Part shown: positions 37,411 to 46,117 of the stretch, piece by piece
How positions within the stretch are numbered: the stretch's first letter is position 1
Layout of the letters: every line of letters starts with the position of its first letter
NCBI GenBank assembly: GCA_965223675.1
Contig: OZ245013.1
Span: forward strand, 1,054,001 to 1,118,000
Source: JAGQKC01 sp965223675
GTDB taxonomy: Bacteria > Nitrospirota > Nitrospiria > Nitrospirales > UBA8639
DNA length: 64,000 bases
Direction of reading: 5' to 3'
Notes under the pieces: model-generated
What the model was told of the DNA's origin: nothing
Seen by the model: the letters and a program-made list of their open reading frames with translations, nothing else
Database searches by the model: none
Translations under genes and position numbers: made by a program

Positions 37411-38780
37411 AAAAGTAGTGTCTAGATAAGTTGCTCACGCGGCGACGGGTTCCTTTGTGCTTGCTTCAATGCCATCTGAAATTTGAATGCCCTCAATCAC
37501 TTGGGCCAACTGCTGAAATCCGCGAAGCCGGCGCCAAGTCTTCTCGGCACAGCAGCCCAGCTTGAACATCATGTGTAACATCCCGTCCCGAGTCAGACAG
37601 CCTTTGGTTCGCGTTGTCCGATGGCGAATCGTTCCGAAGGTCGATTCAATGGGATTCGTGGTCCGCAGACTTTGCCAGTGCGACGCCGGAAACCCATAAA
37701 ACGTCAGTAACTCTGCCCGATCCTTCTCTAAACACCCCGTGGCCTTCGGATACTTTGGCTCATAGGTCGTGAGAAAGCGATCAAAGGCTTCAGTGGCTGC
37801 GGCTTTGGTTTCCGCTTGCCAAATCTCATGCAACGCCTGTTTCGCCTTGGGCTGCACACTCTTGGGCAACGCATTCAAGACATTGCGGGTCTTGTGGACC
37901 CAACAGCGTTGCTGGCGTGTACTCGGGTAGAGCTCCTCTAACGCGCTCCAGAACCCGAGCGCGCCATCTCCAATCGCTACTGCTGGGGCCGTCATACCTC
38001 GGGCCTTTAAAGACAACAGCACTTCCCGCCAACTCTGAGTCGATTCACGCACGCCGTCTTCAATCGCCAAGAAGTGCTTCTCCCCTTGGCTATTCACGCC
38101 GATGACGACCAACGCACAGAGTCGGTACTGCTCGGCCCGGAGCCCACTGTAAATGCCGTCCACCCAGATATACACCCATTCCGCTTCATCCAGCCGGCGC
38201 TGCCGCCAGGTCTCGTACTCTGCTCGCCATCCCTGTTTTAACCGGGCCACCGTACTCGCCGAGAGGCCCTGGGCCTCGGGGCCCACTAAGACTTCCAAGG
38301 CTGTCTGCATCTCCCCCGTGGAAATCCCCTTCAAATACAGCCACGGTAACGCGGCTGCCAAGCTGCGTGTCTTGCGCACATAGGGCGGCACTAAGGCAGA
38401 GCGGAAGGTGACCGGCTCTCCTTGACGACTCCGCACCTTGGGGACCTGGACCGTTATCGGGCCAAGCCCCGTTTGAATCTCCCGTTCGGGATGGTGCCCA
38501 CTTCGCACGACCAGAGCTCGCCCTTCCTCATCCCGGTGCTCGCCATACGCCGTGAGTAACTCCGCAACCTCCGCCTCCAACGCGTGCGTCAGTAATTGCC
38601 GAGCCCCGGCCCGAAGCACCTCGGTCAATGGATCGCACGCCTCTCGCTCTTCTGGCTCTAGTTTGGTACGCTCCTGCATCGTGGCGTCTCTCCTTTCTGT
38701 GGTTGAGATATGAATGTGTCGCAACACTCATTTCAACCCGAGACGCCGCGTCTTTTCAACTCATGTCATGCACTACTTTC
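37411..38780 (-). mobile_element. IS256-family insertion sequence
   Basis: About 1.37 kb around a Mutator-type transposase. The ends are imperfect inverted repeats: AAAAGTAGTGTCTAGATAAG at the left and, read inward from the right (38780 down), GAAAGTAGTGCATGACATGAG; the core AAAGTAGTG is exact. No clear 8-9 bp target duplication was seen. Its codon composition is visibly richer in GC than the neighbours, consistent with recent arrival. Confidence 0.8.
37435..38679 (-). CDS. IS256/Mutator family transposase
   Basis: DDE transposase of the Mutator (PF00872) type. The start is set at 38679 (MQERTK, 414 residues) because AGGAGAG lies eight bases upstream; a longer frame reaches 38727. Acidic residues are visible in WVDGIYSGLR, in AIGDGALGFW, and in NPIESTFGTIRHR, with a CWVHKTRNVLNALP box between. 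The first ~110 residues are the DNA-binding part (VRSGHHPEREIQTGLGPI). No frameshift is seen, so the element may be active. Confidence 0.95.
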   Translation of the reverse strand: MQERTKLEPEEREACDPLTEVLRAGARQLLTHALEAEVAELLTAYGEHRDEEGRALVVRSGHHPEREIQTGLGPITVQVPKVRSRQGEPVTFRSALVPPYVRKTRSLAAALPWLYLKGISTGEMQTALEVLVGPEAQGLSASTVARLKQGWRAEYETWRQRRLDEAEWVYIWVDGIYSGLRAEQYRLCALVVIGVNSQGEKHFLAIEDGVRESTQSWREVLLSLKARGMTAPAVAIGDGALGFWSALEELYPSTRQQRCWVHKTRNVLNALPKSVQPKAKQALHEIWQAETKAAATEAFDRFLTTYEPKYPKATGCLEKDRAELLTFYGFPASHWQSLRTTNPIESTFGTIRHRTTRTKGCLTRDGMLHMMFKLGCCAEKTWRRLRGFQQLAQVIEGIQISDGIEASTKEPVAA

Positions 38781-38873
38781 AAATATAACTCCACAGGGCA
38801 ACGCTGCTTACTATAAATATAGGCATACATATCAAAAGCAACATGTCTATACTTCGTTTGTATTTTAGTAAAT

Positions 38874-39674
38874 TTAAATTGGTAGTTTTTCATTTGATGG
38901 ACATTCTATAAACTTGGGATTTTCTGAAGGCAAACGTGAGAAACAAAAATACGTCGTAAATTTTTTGTCCTCGACGTCCACTTGCAACTCAGCTCTCCAG
39001 ACTCTACCTTCTCCATCGAATACTATTTTTCTACTATGATTATGTGCTTCCATCTGCAACTTCCCATCCTTGGTAAGCGTAATGAATTTGTAACCTGCAG
39101 TTTCGTCTAAAAACAGCATTTCAGGGCCTTCGATTTTCAAAGGAAAACTTTTCGACTTGTAAAACTTTTGTTCGGCACAAAAAACCCTGTTGAACGGTGA
39201 CCAAATCATCAGTCCATTAATATGAACGGCAACTCTAGTCAGTGGTTGAACATGTCGCGTATTTTTTAAAGTAACAAAAATACTGACTCCCAAATTACTC
39301 CCAAGTATTTCAACCCCAAGATCTTCAAGAGTTTCCTCAAGATTTTTTTGTGATCGACCTGCTACTAGACCTTTATCACTTATCTTGTCATTAGAAGCCA
39401 CAGCATATGCGCCAGTGTCTACTGAATCTAATTTCTTGTAAAGCAAGTAAAACATTCCGATACCGAGTGGAATAGTGATCCAAAAACCAGAAAACTCTGG
39501 GAGACCAAATTCCCTCATACTTACATTAGGAAAAAGATAGGGAACCAATGGCTCACTAGAGAATAGACTCCACATTGTCGCAATCCATCCTGGCATGGAA
39601 GAAAAAAGGAAAATGACAACGGTTGTAGCAGTAGCGAAGGGGTGCTTCTTTATTGTTTCCCAAAACTTATACAT
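38874..39674 (-). CDS. Unrecognised protein with two membrane segments (cargo of the tRNA-Phe insert)
   Basis: 266 residues, no family recognised. Two hydrophobic segments, about 14-34 and 63-80, precede a soluble beta-rich part (about 115-260) with strands such as GVSIFVTLKNTRHV and VWRAELQVDVEDKKFTTYF; its orientation is not known. The sequence is AT-rich compared with the IS beside it and with the flanking genes. It lies between the IS and the right-hand tRNA repeat and is the only non-transposase gene in the insert. No neighbour suggests a role. Confidence 0.6.
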   Translation of the reverse strand: MYKFWETIKKHPFATATTVVIFLFSSMPGWIATMWSLFSSEPLVPYLFPNVSMREFGLPEFSGFWITIPLGIGMFYLLYKKLDSVDTGAYAVASNDKISDKGLVAGRSQKNLEETLEDLGVEILGSNLGVSIFVTLKNTRHVQPLTRVAVHINGLMIWSPFNRVFCAEQKFYKSKSFPLKIEGPEMLFLDETAGYKFITLTKDGKLQMEAHNHSRKIVFDGEGRVWRAELQVDVEDKKFTTYFCFSRLPSENPKFIECPSNEKLPI

Positions 39675-39735
39675 CCTCCCATATTACATACATTCCATCA
39701 TTGAATCACTGACAAATTACTTAATTGGTAATATG

Positions 39736-39754
39736 GATGGATGCCGGCATCCAC
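39736..39754. repeat. 19-bp palindromic repeat, copy 2
   Basis: Identical to 37356-37374. The left-hand flank is also partly shared: CTTAAT followed by a short AT-rich stretch precedes both copies. Confidence 0.6.
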
Positions 39755-39840
39755 TCCGTGCATAACGTATTGATATTGTTGAACGCTACACGTTGTCATC
39801 ATTCTCGCAAGTTGTTGTTTTCTTTAGGATTTGGTGGGCG

Positions 39841-39886
39841 CTGAAAAGGCTGGTGTCGACAGTTCGATTCTGTCCCTCGGCACCAT
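39841..39886 (+). repeat. 46-bp direct repeat, right copy (tRNA-Phe 3' part, attR-like)
   Basis: An exact copy of the tRNA-Phe segment 37269-37314, without the 5' half of the gene. It is not a functional tRNA. With the left copy it bounds a 2.57-kb insert; no integrase gene is present inside. Confidence 0.85.
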
Positions 39887-40009
39887 TCTCCCAAGTCAAA
39901 GATTCTGTTCGATTTCCTTCTCGCCCCTCAACTCAACCTTTTCTACTAACATTGAACTGAGGTACCATGTCTTTCTTGCACCAGCAAGCCTATTCTTGTA
40001 TTTTCACCT

Positions 40010-40375
40010 ATGTCCTCTCTCGTTCTCGCCATTCTTCTTTCCTGCGTAGACGGTCAAACGTGTAACTTTCTGATTGACGGCGAACCCGTTAAGGTCAGGC
40101 TAGCCGAAATTGCTGCCCCAGAGATGGCGGCACATTGCGACCGTGAGCACCATCTCGCCCGCTCGGCACGAGCATTTCTCATTGATGCCTTACAGCGCGC
40201 CAGGCGTATCGAACTCGATATCCGTGGTAACGACAAAGACCAAACGCTTGCCATCGTGTATGCGGATGGAAAAAGCGTCAATCAACTCTTGATTGACTAC
40301 GAATTTGCTGTATCCACGACAGAAAATTATGATCCGATGGTGTGGTGTCCAAAAGGACTTTCTAATGATGGATAA
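40010..40375 (+). CDS. Degenerate staphylococcal-nuclease-like (thermonuclease fold) protein
   Basis: 121 residues, OB-fold nuclease type. The first segment (1-11) is hydrophobic, and the start has no ribosome site. The family pattern is visible: DGQTCNF (14-20, normally DGDT), VRLAEIAAPE (29-38, including the R and E that match Arg35 and Glu43 of the staphylococcal enzyme), HLARSARAFL, and a DKDQTLAIVYADGKSVNQLL stretch. The second catalytic Arg (normally DxYGR) is absent, with DKDQ in its place, and the metal-site Asp of DGDT is Gln. It may be a binding-only fold or a decayed gene. Its end overlaps the next gene start. Confidence 0.55.
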   Translation: MSSLVLAILLSCVDGQTCNFLIDGEPVKVRLAEIAAPEMAAHCDREHHLARSARAFLIDALQRARRIELDIRGNDKDQTLAIVYADGKSVNQLLIDYEFAVSTTENYDPMVWCPKGLSNDG

Positions 40376-40988
40376 CTCTGACAAAGCTGAGACATTGTAT
40401 AGATGCTTCTTTGAACACAGCCATTCCATCATGCTCATCATTCACCCTGAGAACGGGAAAATTCTCGATGCAAATGTCACGGCCTGTGATTATTACGGCT
40501 ATACAAAGCAAGAAATGATGAGCATGAGAATCATGGATATCAACACACTTTCTGAAGAACAAGTATATGAAGAAATGCAGCGGGCTAAACAGACAAAACG
40601 GAAGGTTTTTCATTTTCGTCATAAACTCGCAAGCGGTGCCGTTCACGACGTTGAAGTGTTTAGTGGGCCTATCACGTTAGGTGGTGAAAAAGTGTTGTAT
40701 TCAATCATTTATGATATTTCTGAGCGCAAAGCATATGAACGAGAAAGAGAACAGCTCATAACTAAGCTTGAGCGAGCTCTTGAAGAAATCAAGACATTAC
40801 GCGGAATTCTGCCTATTTGTGCCTCTTGCAAGAAAATTCGAGATGACAAGGGGTATTGGAATCAAATTGAAAAGTATGTTTCACATCATACAGAAGCCAA
40901 ATTTAGTCATGGGATTTGTCCAGACTGTGCGAAAACACTATATTCAGATATACAGTCTTCTAACTCTGTTGAACCAACGACTTCGTAA
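40365..40988 (+). CDS. PAS-domain protein with a C-terminal Cys-rich (zinc-tail) module
   Basis: 207 residues from the ATG at 40365, with AAGGA seven bases upstream. Residues ~10-125 form a PAS domain (FEHSHSIMLIIHPENGKILDANVTAC, YGYTKQEMM, ending VLYSIIYDISERKAYE). A coiled-coil linker (ERAREQLITKLERALEEIKTL) follows, then a C-terminal LRGILPICASCKKIRDDKGYW and CPDCAKTLY, giving two CxxC pairs about 30 residues apart. This tail is common on PAS sensors and response regulators. There is no kinase or GGDEF domain, so the output is unknown. Confidence 0.8.
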   Translation: MMDNSDKAETLYRCFFEHSHSIMLIIHPENGKILDANVTACDYYGYTKQEMMSMRIMDINTLSEEQVYEEMQRAKQTKRKVFHFRHKLASGAVHDVEVFSGPITLGGEKVLYSIIYDISERKAYEREREQLITKLERALEEIKTLRGILPICASCKKIRDDKGYWNQIEKYVSHHTEAKFSHGICPDCAKTLYSDIQSSNSVEPTTS

Positions 40989-41025
40989 GGTTCTAGAAAA
41001 TTTGTAGTAAACGAAGTCTAACCTT

Positions 41026-41694
41026 ATGTGTGGTCGATATACCCAGACGGGACGAATGGAAGAGCTTTTAAAACTTCTTCAAGTTGCTCGTATGCCGCAA
41101 CTAAAACCGCGTTTCAACATTGCGCCAAGTCAAACGGTAGCCTGTGTGCGAAATGCCCCAGAGAATGGTCATCGAGAATGTGTGATGTTGAAATGGGGCT
41201 TAATTCCTTCATGGGCTAAAGATATCAGTAACGGGAATAAGATGATTAATGCCCGAAGCGAAACAGTTGCTGAGAAGCCCTCTTTCAGGAATGCTTTTCA
41301 ATCCAGACGATGCCTTGTGTTAGCCGATGGTTTCTATGAATGGAAACGAGAGGGGAAAGCCAAACAACCTTATTATATTTGTTTTAAGGATCATCGTCTC
41401 TTTGCCTTTGCCGGGCTTTGGGAACGATGGGGAAAAGCCGAACCTACCATCGAATCCTGTACCGTGATCACGACCAATCCCAATACACTCATGACACCCA
41501 TCTATCCACGTATGCCGGTCATTCTCGCTCCAAATAACTACGAATTGTGGCTTGATCCCTCAATCCAAGCCCCGACTCTCCTTGCATCGTTAATGACGCC
41601 CCATCCATCTGATGAAATGAAGGCGTATCCAGTGAGTACAATTGTCAATAATCCTCAAAATGACCTACCTGAGTGCACCAAACAGCTTGTCTAG
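41026..41694 (+). CDS. SOS-response-associated peptidase (SRAP; YedK/HMCES family)
   Basis: Shields abasic sites in single-stranded DNA by a thiazolidine link through Cys2. 222 residues starting MCGRY, with Cys2 at the family position. By alignment to E. coli YedK numbering, Asn75 (INARSE) and Glu105 (DGFYEWK) are present, but the position of the catalytic His160 is Tyr (IYPRMPVIL instead of IHxRMPVIL). The His helps both crosslink formation and release, so the change could alter reversal. No LexA box was identified. The start has no good ribosome site. Confidence 0.9.
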   Translation: MCGRYTQTGRMEELLKLLQVARMPQLKPRFNIAPSQTVACVRNAPENGHRECVMLKWGLIPSWAKDISNGNKMINARSETVAEKPSFRNAFQSRRCLVLADGFYEWKREGKAKQPYYICFKDHRLFAFAGLWERWGKAEPTIESCTVITTNPNTLMTPIYPRMPVILAPNNYELWLDPSIQAPTLLASLMTPHPSDEMKAYPVSTIVNNPQNDLPECTKQLV

Positions 41695-41853
41695 CAACCC
41701 AACTTGTTACGACATTCCCTTTAGGGTGAGTACGTGTATATGCGTAGGCTATTTACCAAGACACGTGAGCCAGGTAACATAAACAACGACTGGATTCATA
41801 TTTGGACAATCCAATTCTTTAAGTGATTATTTCATTCATAACGGAGTGTTCTC

Positions 41854-42822
41854 ATGAAGAAATGTATTGGATATCTCTTTACGTGTATCGCGCTCATAGC
41901 TAGCCAACCGTTATGGCTTTCTGCTCAAGAACCTGAATTTCCATCTCCAGCCACTCGAACCATTGTTGCTGATGTTCTGGATGTTGAAGGCGAATTCATC
42001 ATTGTTCGAGGAGAGTTAGGTGAGATTCGTATCGAGGTCAAAGAGGACACCCAAATATCAGAGAAATTTAAATTCGGAGATCGAGTTAAAGCTGTCATTC
42101 GACCAAACGATACCGCCATTTCAGTTGAACGTGCTGGAGCCGATGAACCAACTGGAATCACAGCTGATGAACCCACATCAGAAAAGTCAGTTTCCCCAAC
42201 TGATACGTCAACTCCACCAGTTACGCAGTCTTCGGCGCAAACTGAACCGACAGAACCTCCCCCGAGTAGTGGCCCTGCGACAAGGATCATCGTTGCCGAT
42301 ATTCTGATGGTCGACGGAGATTTTTATGTCGTCCGCGGAGAGCGAGGGGAGATTAGAATCGAAGCGACTCCAGAGACAAAAATGACTGAGAAGTTTAAAT
42401 TTGGAGATCGGATCAAAGCGAAGGTTCTTCCCACCGACGAGGCTATTTTTATTGAACGTGCAAAACCCAGTGACCTAGTTGGCATTCAAACCTTTGAACC
42501 TGCCTCTCAACCACAAAGCCAATCTGCTCAACCAACGCCACAAGAAAAGGCGAAACCCGAAGCTCCTGAACCCGAGACTGTCAGTCCCAAGGCTACAAAA
42601 AACACTCGAACGATCATCGCGGAAGTCTTAATGATCGATGGAGATTTTATTATTGTGAGAGGAGAACGAGGTGAAATTCAGATTGAAGTGACGGCAGACA
42701 CCAAACACACTGAGAAGTTTCAATTTGGAGATAAGATAAAAGCTGTGGTGCTCCCCAACGATCGTGCCCTGTCTGTTGAACGCGCGGCTGCTGATGAGCC
42801 TATCGGGATTACAGAAAACTAA
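41854..42822 (+). CDS. Secreted protein with three copies of a ~60-residue repeat
   Basis: 322 residues with a signal peptide (1-25, cleavage near SAQEP). Three copies of one module lie at about 34-103, 143-212 and 251-320. Each has a variable first strand (TRTIVADVLDVEG, TRIIVADILMVDG, TRTIIAEVLMIDG), a constant IVRGExGEIxIE, then EKFKFGDRxKA, and an ERAxxxE(P)xGI ending. Low-complexity Pro/Thr/Ser/Gln linkers join them. The module resembles small OB-like beta repeats (DUF5666 style), but no family was assigned. The copies differ at enough sites to be an old duplication. A surface or periplasmic binding role is inference. Confidence 0.7.
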   Translation: MKKCIGYLFTCIALIASQPLWLSAQEPEFPSPATRTIVADVLDVEGEFIIVRGELGEIRIEVKEDTQISEKFKFGDRVKAVIRPNDTAISVERAGADEPTGITADEPTSEKSVSPTDTSTPPVTQSSAQTEPTEPPPSSGPATRIIVADILMVDGDFYVVRGERGEIRIEATPETKMTEKFKFGDRIKAKVLPTDEAIFIERAKPSDLVGIQTFEPASQPQSQSAQPTPQEKAKPEAPEPETVSPKATKNTRTIIAEVLMIDGDFIIVRGERGEIQIEVTADTKHTEKFQFGDKIKAVVLPNDRALSVERAAADEPIGITEN

Positions 42823-43008
42823 ATCGGCATTGATTTGCGGCTATATTGATTGATCACTCAGAAGATATATCTGCTGAAGAGAATTTTAATGACGAATTCT
42901 TTCTCGTATTTAGAGGATTTTGGATTGGCTCAGTTTTCACTGAGGCCATGAATGGAAGCAACCATGATCTGTATTAAACAATCACAAAAAACGATAGAAA
43001 GGGAATTG

Positions 43009-44544
43009 CTAATCCCTCGCTGATGCGCATTCATACATCAGACAATTATTTCGTCCATGTTGCTTAACATGGTATAGCGCTTCGTCAGCAGCTTTGATCA
43101 ACTCGAAACTTGTTAAGAAATGTTGCTCGCGTGAGAGCGTGGCAAAACCAATAGACGCCGTCACGAAGAATTGTTCACCAGAAGATAGATTATGACAAGT
43201 GGCGCGAAACTCTTGGAGGATTTTCTGAAAAACGACATGCGCCCCAGTCGCTGGGGTCTCCGGCAAGACTACTACAAACTCCTCTCCTCCATACCTTCCG
43301 ACTACATCACTGCGTCTCACATGAGTTTTCAAGATATCGGCGGTTGCCTTGATAATCAAATCACCAACTGGATGCCCATACGTATCATTTACTTGTTTAA
43401 AATGATCAAGATCAATAAAACCAACACTCAGAGGGTGTCCGTCTCGTATTGATCTCTCAAAGGTTTTGTCCAAATACTCGTCAAGAAAACTCCGATTATA
43501 GAGATTCGTCAGACCATCTCGTTGCGCACATCGCTCTAATTCCCCCTTTTGTGTTTCAAGAGTGATCGTGCTTTCCTTTAATTTCTCAACTTCATGACTA
43601 ATATGAAGATATTGAAGTAACTGACTTTCTCGCGCCATTTCAATGAGGTCCTCGGCATGTACCTCTTGACTAATCTTCATATCAAAGAGATGGTCTACCT
43701 CTTCAAGGACAGGGCGCATCTGCTCAAAAATATCAGTAAGGCGATCTTGAGGGAGTTTTAACCACGCTTCTAGTTTATCTCGCGTCTCTTGGAAAAGGTT
43801 GTCCGTGCACCCATTGAGAAACAAATTCGCCAGGGCTCCTGCCCCGGCTACACATCGGACAAATGTGGCGTGTTCATCTTCTACAGGTATCTGAAGGGGA
43901 TCTTCACTATGTGCCACAGCCAGATGCAACCGGTCAGGTAGCTGCCATTGAGCCAAGAGCCAGCCTCCCACTGTGGCATGGTTTAACCCTAATTGTTGAT
44001 GTTCTTTGGCGACCACATTCATATGATTTTCTTGATTAAGGTCCTTATAGACCTCCGGAGATATATGGTCTAATGCCAACAAACCAATATCCTGGAGGAG
44101 AGAGGCGATGAAGAGCTCTTCCAGATCACGTATTTCACAAAATGTACCCAGGACACGACCTGCCGCAGCTGCCAATCCTGCTCGTTTCCAATACAACGTA
44201 TGATCAAGATGTACACCGTGTTCCACTTGGCGAAGCTCGGATACAAGAGAGAATGACAGCGCGAGGGAAATCGTAGCACTCATACCAAGGAGTAAAGTCG
44301 CAATCTGAAGCGTTTCGACTTTTCGCTGATTGGCATACAAGGGAGAATTCGCAATTCGAAGAATTTTACTCACAATGACCGGATCCATTGAAAACACTTT
44401 GACGGCTTGAGCAATATCCGCGTCTGGATCGTTCGCCAAGGCAATCACTTGTAGCGCATAGGTTGGAGGACTTGGTAGCCGGCGGCAAGTTTTTAACTTT
44501 TGTTCGAAGTCGGATGTGATTTGTTCGTATGGCATGGGTAACAA
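43009..44544 (-). CDS. HDOD-GGDEF diguanylate cyclase
   Basis: 511 residues. Residues ~20-215 are an HDOD domain (LPSPPTYALQVIALANDPDADIAQ, SKILRIANSPLY, LLGMS). A linker coiled coil follows (~315-345), then GGDEF from about 355: GFIDLDHFKQVNDTYGH, an RxxD I-site (RRSD) five residues before the active GGEEF, and the usual C-terminal DEALYxVKxxGRNNC. It should make c-di-GMP with product inhibition. It is about 1.5 kb downstream of the pel operon end and is the only c-di-GMP synthesis gene in the window. Confidence 0.93.
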   Translation of the reverse strand: MLPMPYEQITSDFEQKLKTCRRLPSPPTYALQVIALANDPDADIAQAVKVFSMDPVIVSKILRIANSPLYANQRKVETLQIATLLLGMSATISLALSFSLVSELRQVEHGVHLDHTLYWKRAGLAAAAGRVLGTFCEIRDLEELFIASLLQDIGLLALDHISPEVYKDLNQENHMNVVAKEHQQLGLNHATVGGWLLAQWQLPDRLHLAVAHSEDPLQIPVEDEHATFVRCVAGAGALANLFLNGCTDNLFQETRDKLEAWLKLPQDRLTDIFEQMRPVLEEVDHLFDMKISQEVHAEDLIEMARESQLLQYLHISHEVEKLKESTITLETQKGELERCAQRDGLTNLYNRSFLDEYLDKTFERSIRDGHPLSVGFIDLDHFKQVNDTYGHPVGDLIIKATADILKTHVRRSDVVGRYGGEEFVVVLPETPATGAHVVFQKILQEFRATCHNLSSGEQFFVTASIGFATLSREQHFLTSFELIKAADEALYHVKQHGRNNCLMYECASARD

Positions 44545-44805
44545 TTGCTAGAGTACTTTATTCAACTCTTATCTTCACTTTTCTCTATCGACGAGTCGGT
44601 TCAGAAACTGAATGGTATTATAGAGTGTTGTTTACAATTACAATAAACATCGAACAACATCAATCATTCTCACAATCAGAACTACCGACTATTGAACGTA
44701 GAAGACACCATGGTCTAGGTAACTTTATAAGACCTTAGCGCCGATAACGAGTAGTGATTTGGCGGGTTGAAAGTTCGAAAATTGAAAACAAAAAGAGGGA
44801 GAGAA

Positions 44806-45597
44806 CTACAGTTCAGCGTGTAATTGAGCTTTTTGTTGCTCGACGTGCTGGAGAATTTTTCGATACGCTCGAATACGTTTCACATATTGTACCGGTTCCC
44901 ACCCACGAGCATATCGATTTGGAAGGGTCTTATAGTATTTCTTTTGGGCTAATAATGGAAGGACGGTTTTCACTTCATCCCATCGAGTTGGATCTTTTTT
45001 TAATCGTTTCGCCAAGATTTGTGCATCCTTAACATGCCCCATCCCAACATTATAGGCCGCAAGCGCGAAGAACATACGATCGCTATTCTGAACGTTACTT
45101 GGGACATTCGCATGTAGACGTGCTAAATAGCGTGCCCCTCCACTGATACTGTTCCGAGGATCCAGACGGTTTGAAATGCCAAGATCGGACGCGGTATCTC
45201 GTGTCAACATCATGAGCCCACGCACCCCGGTCGGGCTTTTGGCATTTCGGTTCCAGTGAGATTCCTGATAGGCCTGAGCAGCTAAAAGAGCCCACGACAC
45301 GCCATGTCTTTTCCCAGAATCCTTAAATTGTTCACGATATTGAGGAAGGCGAGTTTTCATGTGGCGTAAAAACTTTCTTTCCTCGAATTTTGACAAACTT
45401 GTCGAAAGCTGGGTCGGGACTTCTTCACTGGAAATCGCTCTCTCCTCCCACATTGGAGTTTGCCAAAGCAGGACAACCCCCATTGCAAGCACAGCAATGG
45501 AAGTTATAACTTTGACCAATTGGTTGATGGCAACCATCATAGCCTGACGTTCATAATCCACCGACCACCCACCTATTCGAATGCTATATTTTTTCAA
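44806..45597 (-). CDS. Membrane-anchored lytic transglycosylase (MltF/SLT type)
   Basis: 263 residues. An N-terminal hydrophobic segment (about 20-48) anchors it to the membrane. The SLT domain has the catalytic Glu in AAQAYQESHW, then SPTGVRGLMMLT, LDPRNSISGGARYL, and FALAAYNVGMGHV. The solute-binding module of full-length MltF is missing, so it is a short form. It would cleave peptidoglycan with 1,6-anhydro product formation. The C-terminus is a basic helix. No dedicated neighbour is evident. Confidence 0.88.
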   Translation of the reverse strand: MKKYSIRIGGWSVDYERQAMMVAINQLVKVITSIAVLAMGVVLLWQTPMWEERAISSEEVPTQLSTSLSKFEERKFLRHMKTRLPQYREQFKDSGKRHGVSWALLAAQAYQESHWNRNAKSPTGVRGLMMLTRDTASDLGISNRLDPRNSISGGARYLARLHANVPSNVQNSDRMFFALAAYNVGMGHVKDAQILAKRLKKDPTRWDEVKTVLPLLAQKKYYKTLPNRYARGWEPVQYVKRIRAYRKILQHVEQQKAQLHAEL

Positions 45598-46117
45598 TGA
45601 ATTGTCTTTCTATAGTACCTGAGTGACTAGGAACATTTCCACTATTTTATGGTCCCACACATTCTACGCCTTAGCAAGAATTAAGAATTATCTATTGAAA
45701 AGAAGCTCGAATATCGAGAAAGAATTTCACCCACCTCCACTTTCGATGAAGGTTTAACACTATTTTGTGCATACGAGTTCTAACTTTCTTAGGCTTCGGC
45801 GAATGATTCTTGCGAGAAAATGAAAGGCAAAGAACGGTTTCTATGACTAAGTCTTCTAGCCGATTCAGTTATACCGAAACGATAACGCGCTAACTTGTTC
45901 AATGTTGATACCCAATATGTCATAGAAAACAGCAATGATTCATCAGGAGATCCAAGCGGGTATCAGCTTCCAATGTGTGACGTCTTGAAAACCGAGTTGA
46001 AAGTCATGATCGAGCACATAAAATTATTTGGATTCGCTATAATCGAAAGATTCCCGTAGAAATACTTTCAAAATCCATTATTTAAGATTGTTGTCCTTTG
46101 TACCAATCCGCTGCTGA
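45598..46117. other. 520-bp region between pelG and the transglycosylase gene
   Basis: No gene is supported. A CTCGA-ATA-TCGAG dyad at 45706-45718 lies about 110 bp upstream of the transglycosylase start and could be an operator. The rest is AT-rich with no coding pattern in either strand. Confidence 0.4.

Larger units (their letters stand above)
39675..40009. other. Right flank of the insert: palindrome plus tRNA-Phe remnant
   Basis: No gene is supported. It holds the second 19-bp palindrome (39736-39754) and the 46-bp tRNA-Phe copy (39841-39886). An open frame running through the tRNA remnant was rejected. Confidence 0.6.

Noticed and set aside
37411..38780. Target-site duplication of the IS
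   Set aside because: The flanks do not share a convincing 8-9 bp repeat, so none is reported.
39831..40049. Open frame through the tRNA remnant
   Set aside because: It overlaps the tRNA-derived repeat and has no homology or ribosome site.
45706..45718. LexA box upstream of the transglycosylase
   Set aside because: The dyad does not match a known LexA consensus and the gene is not an SOS gene.
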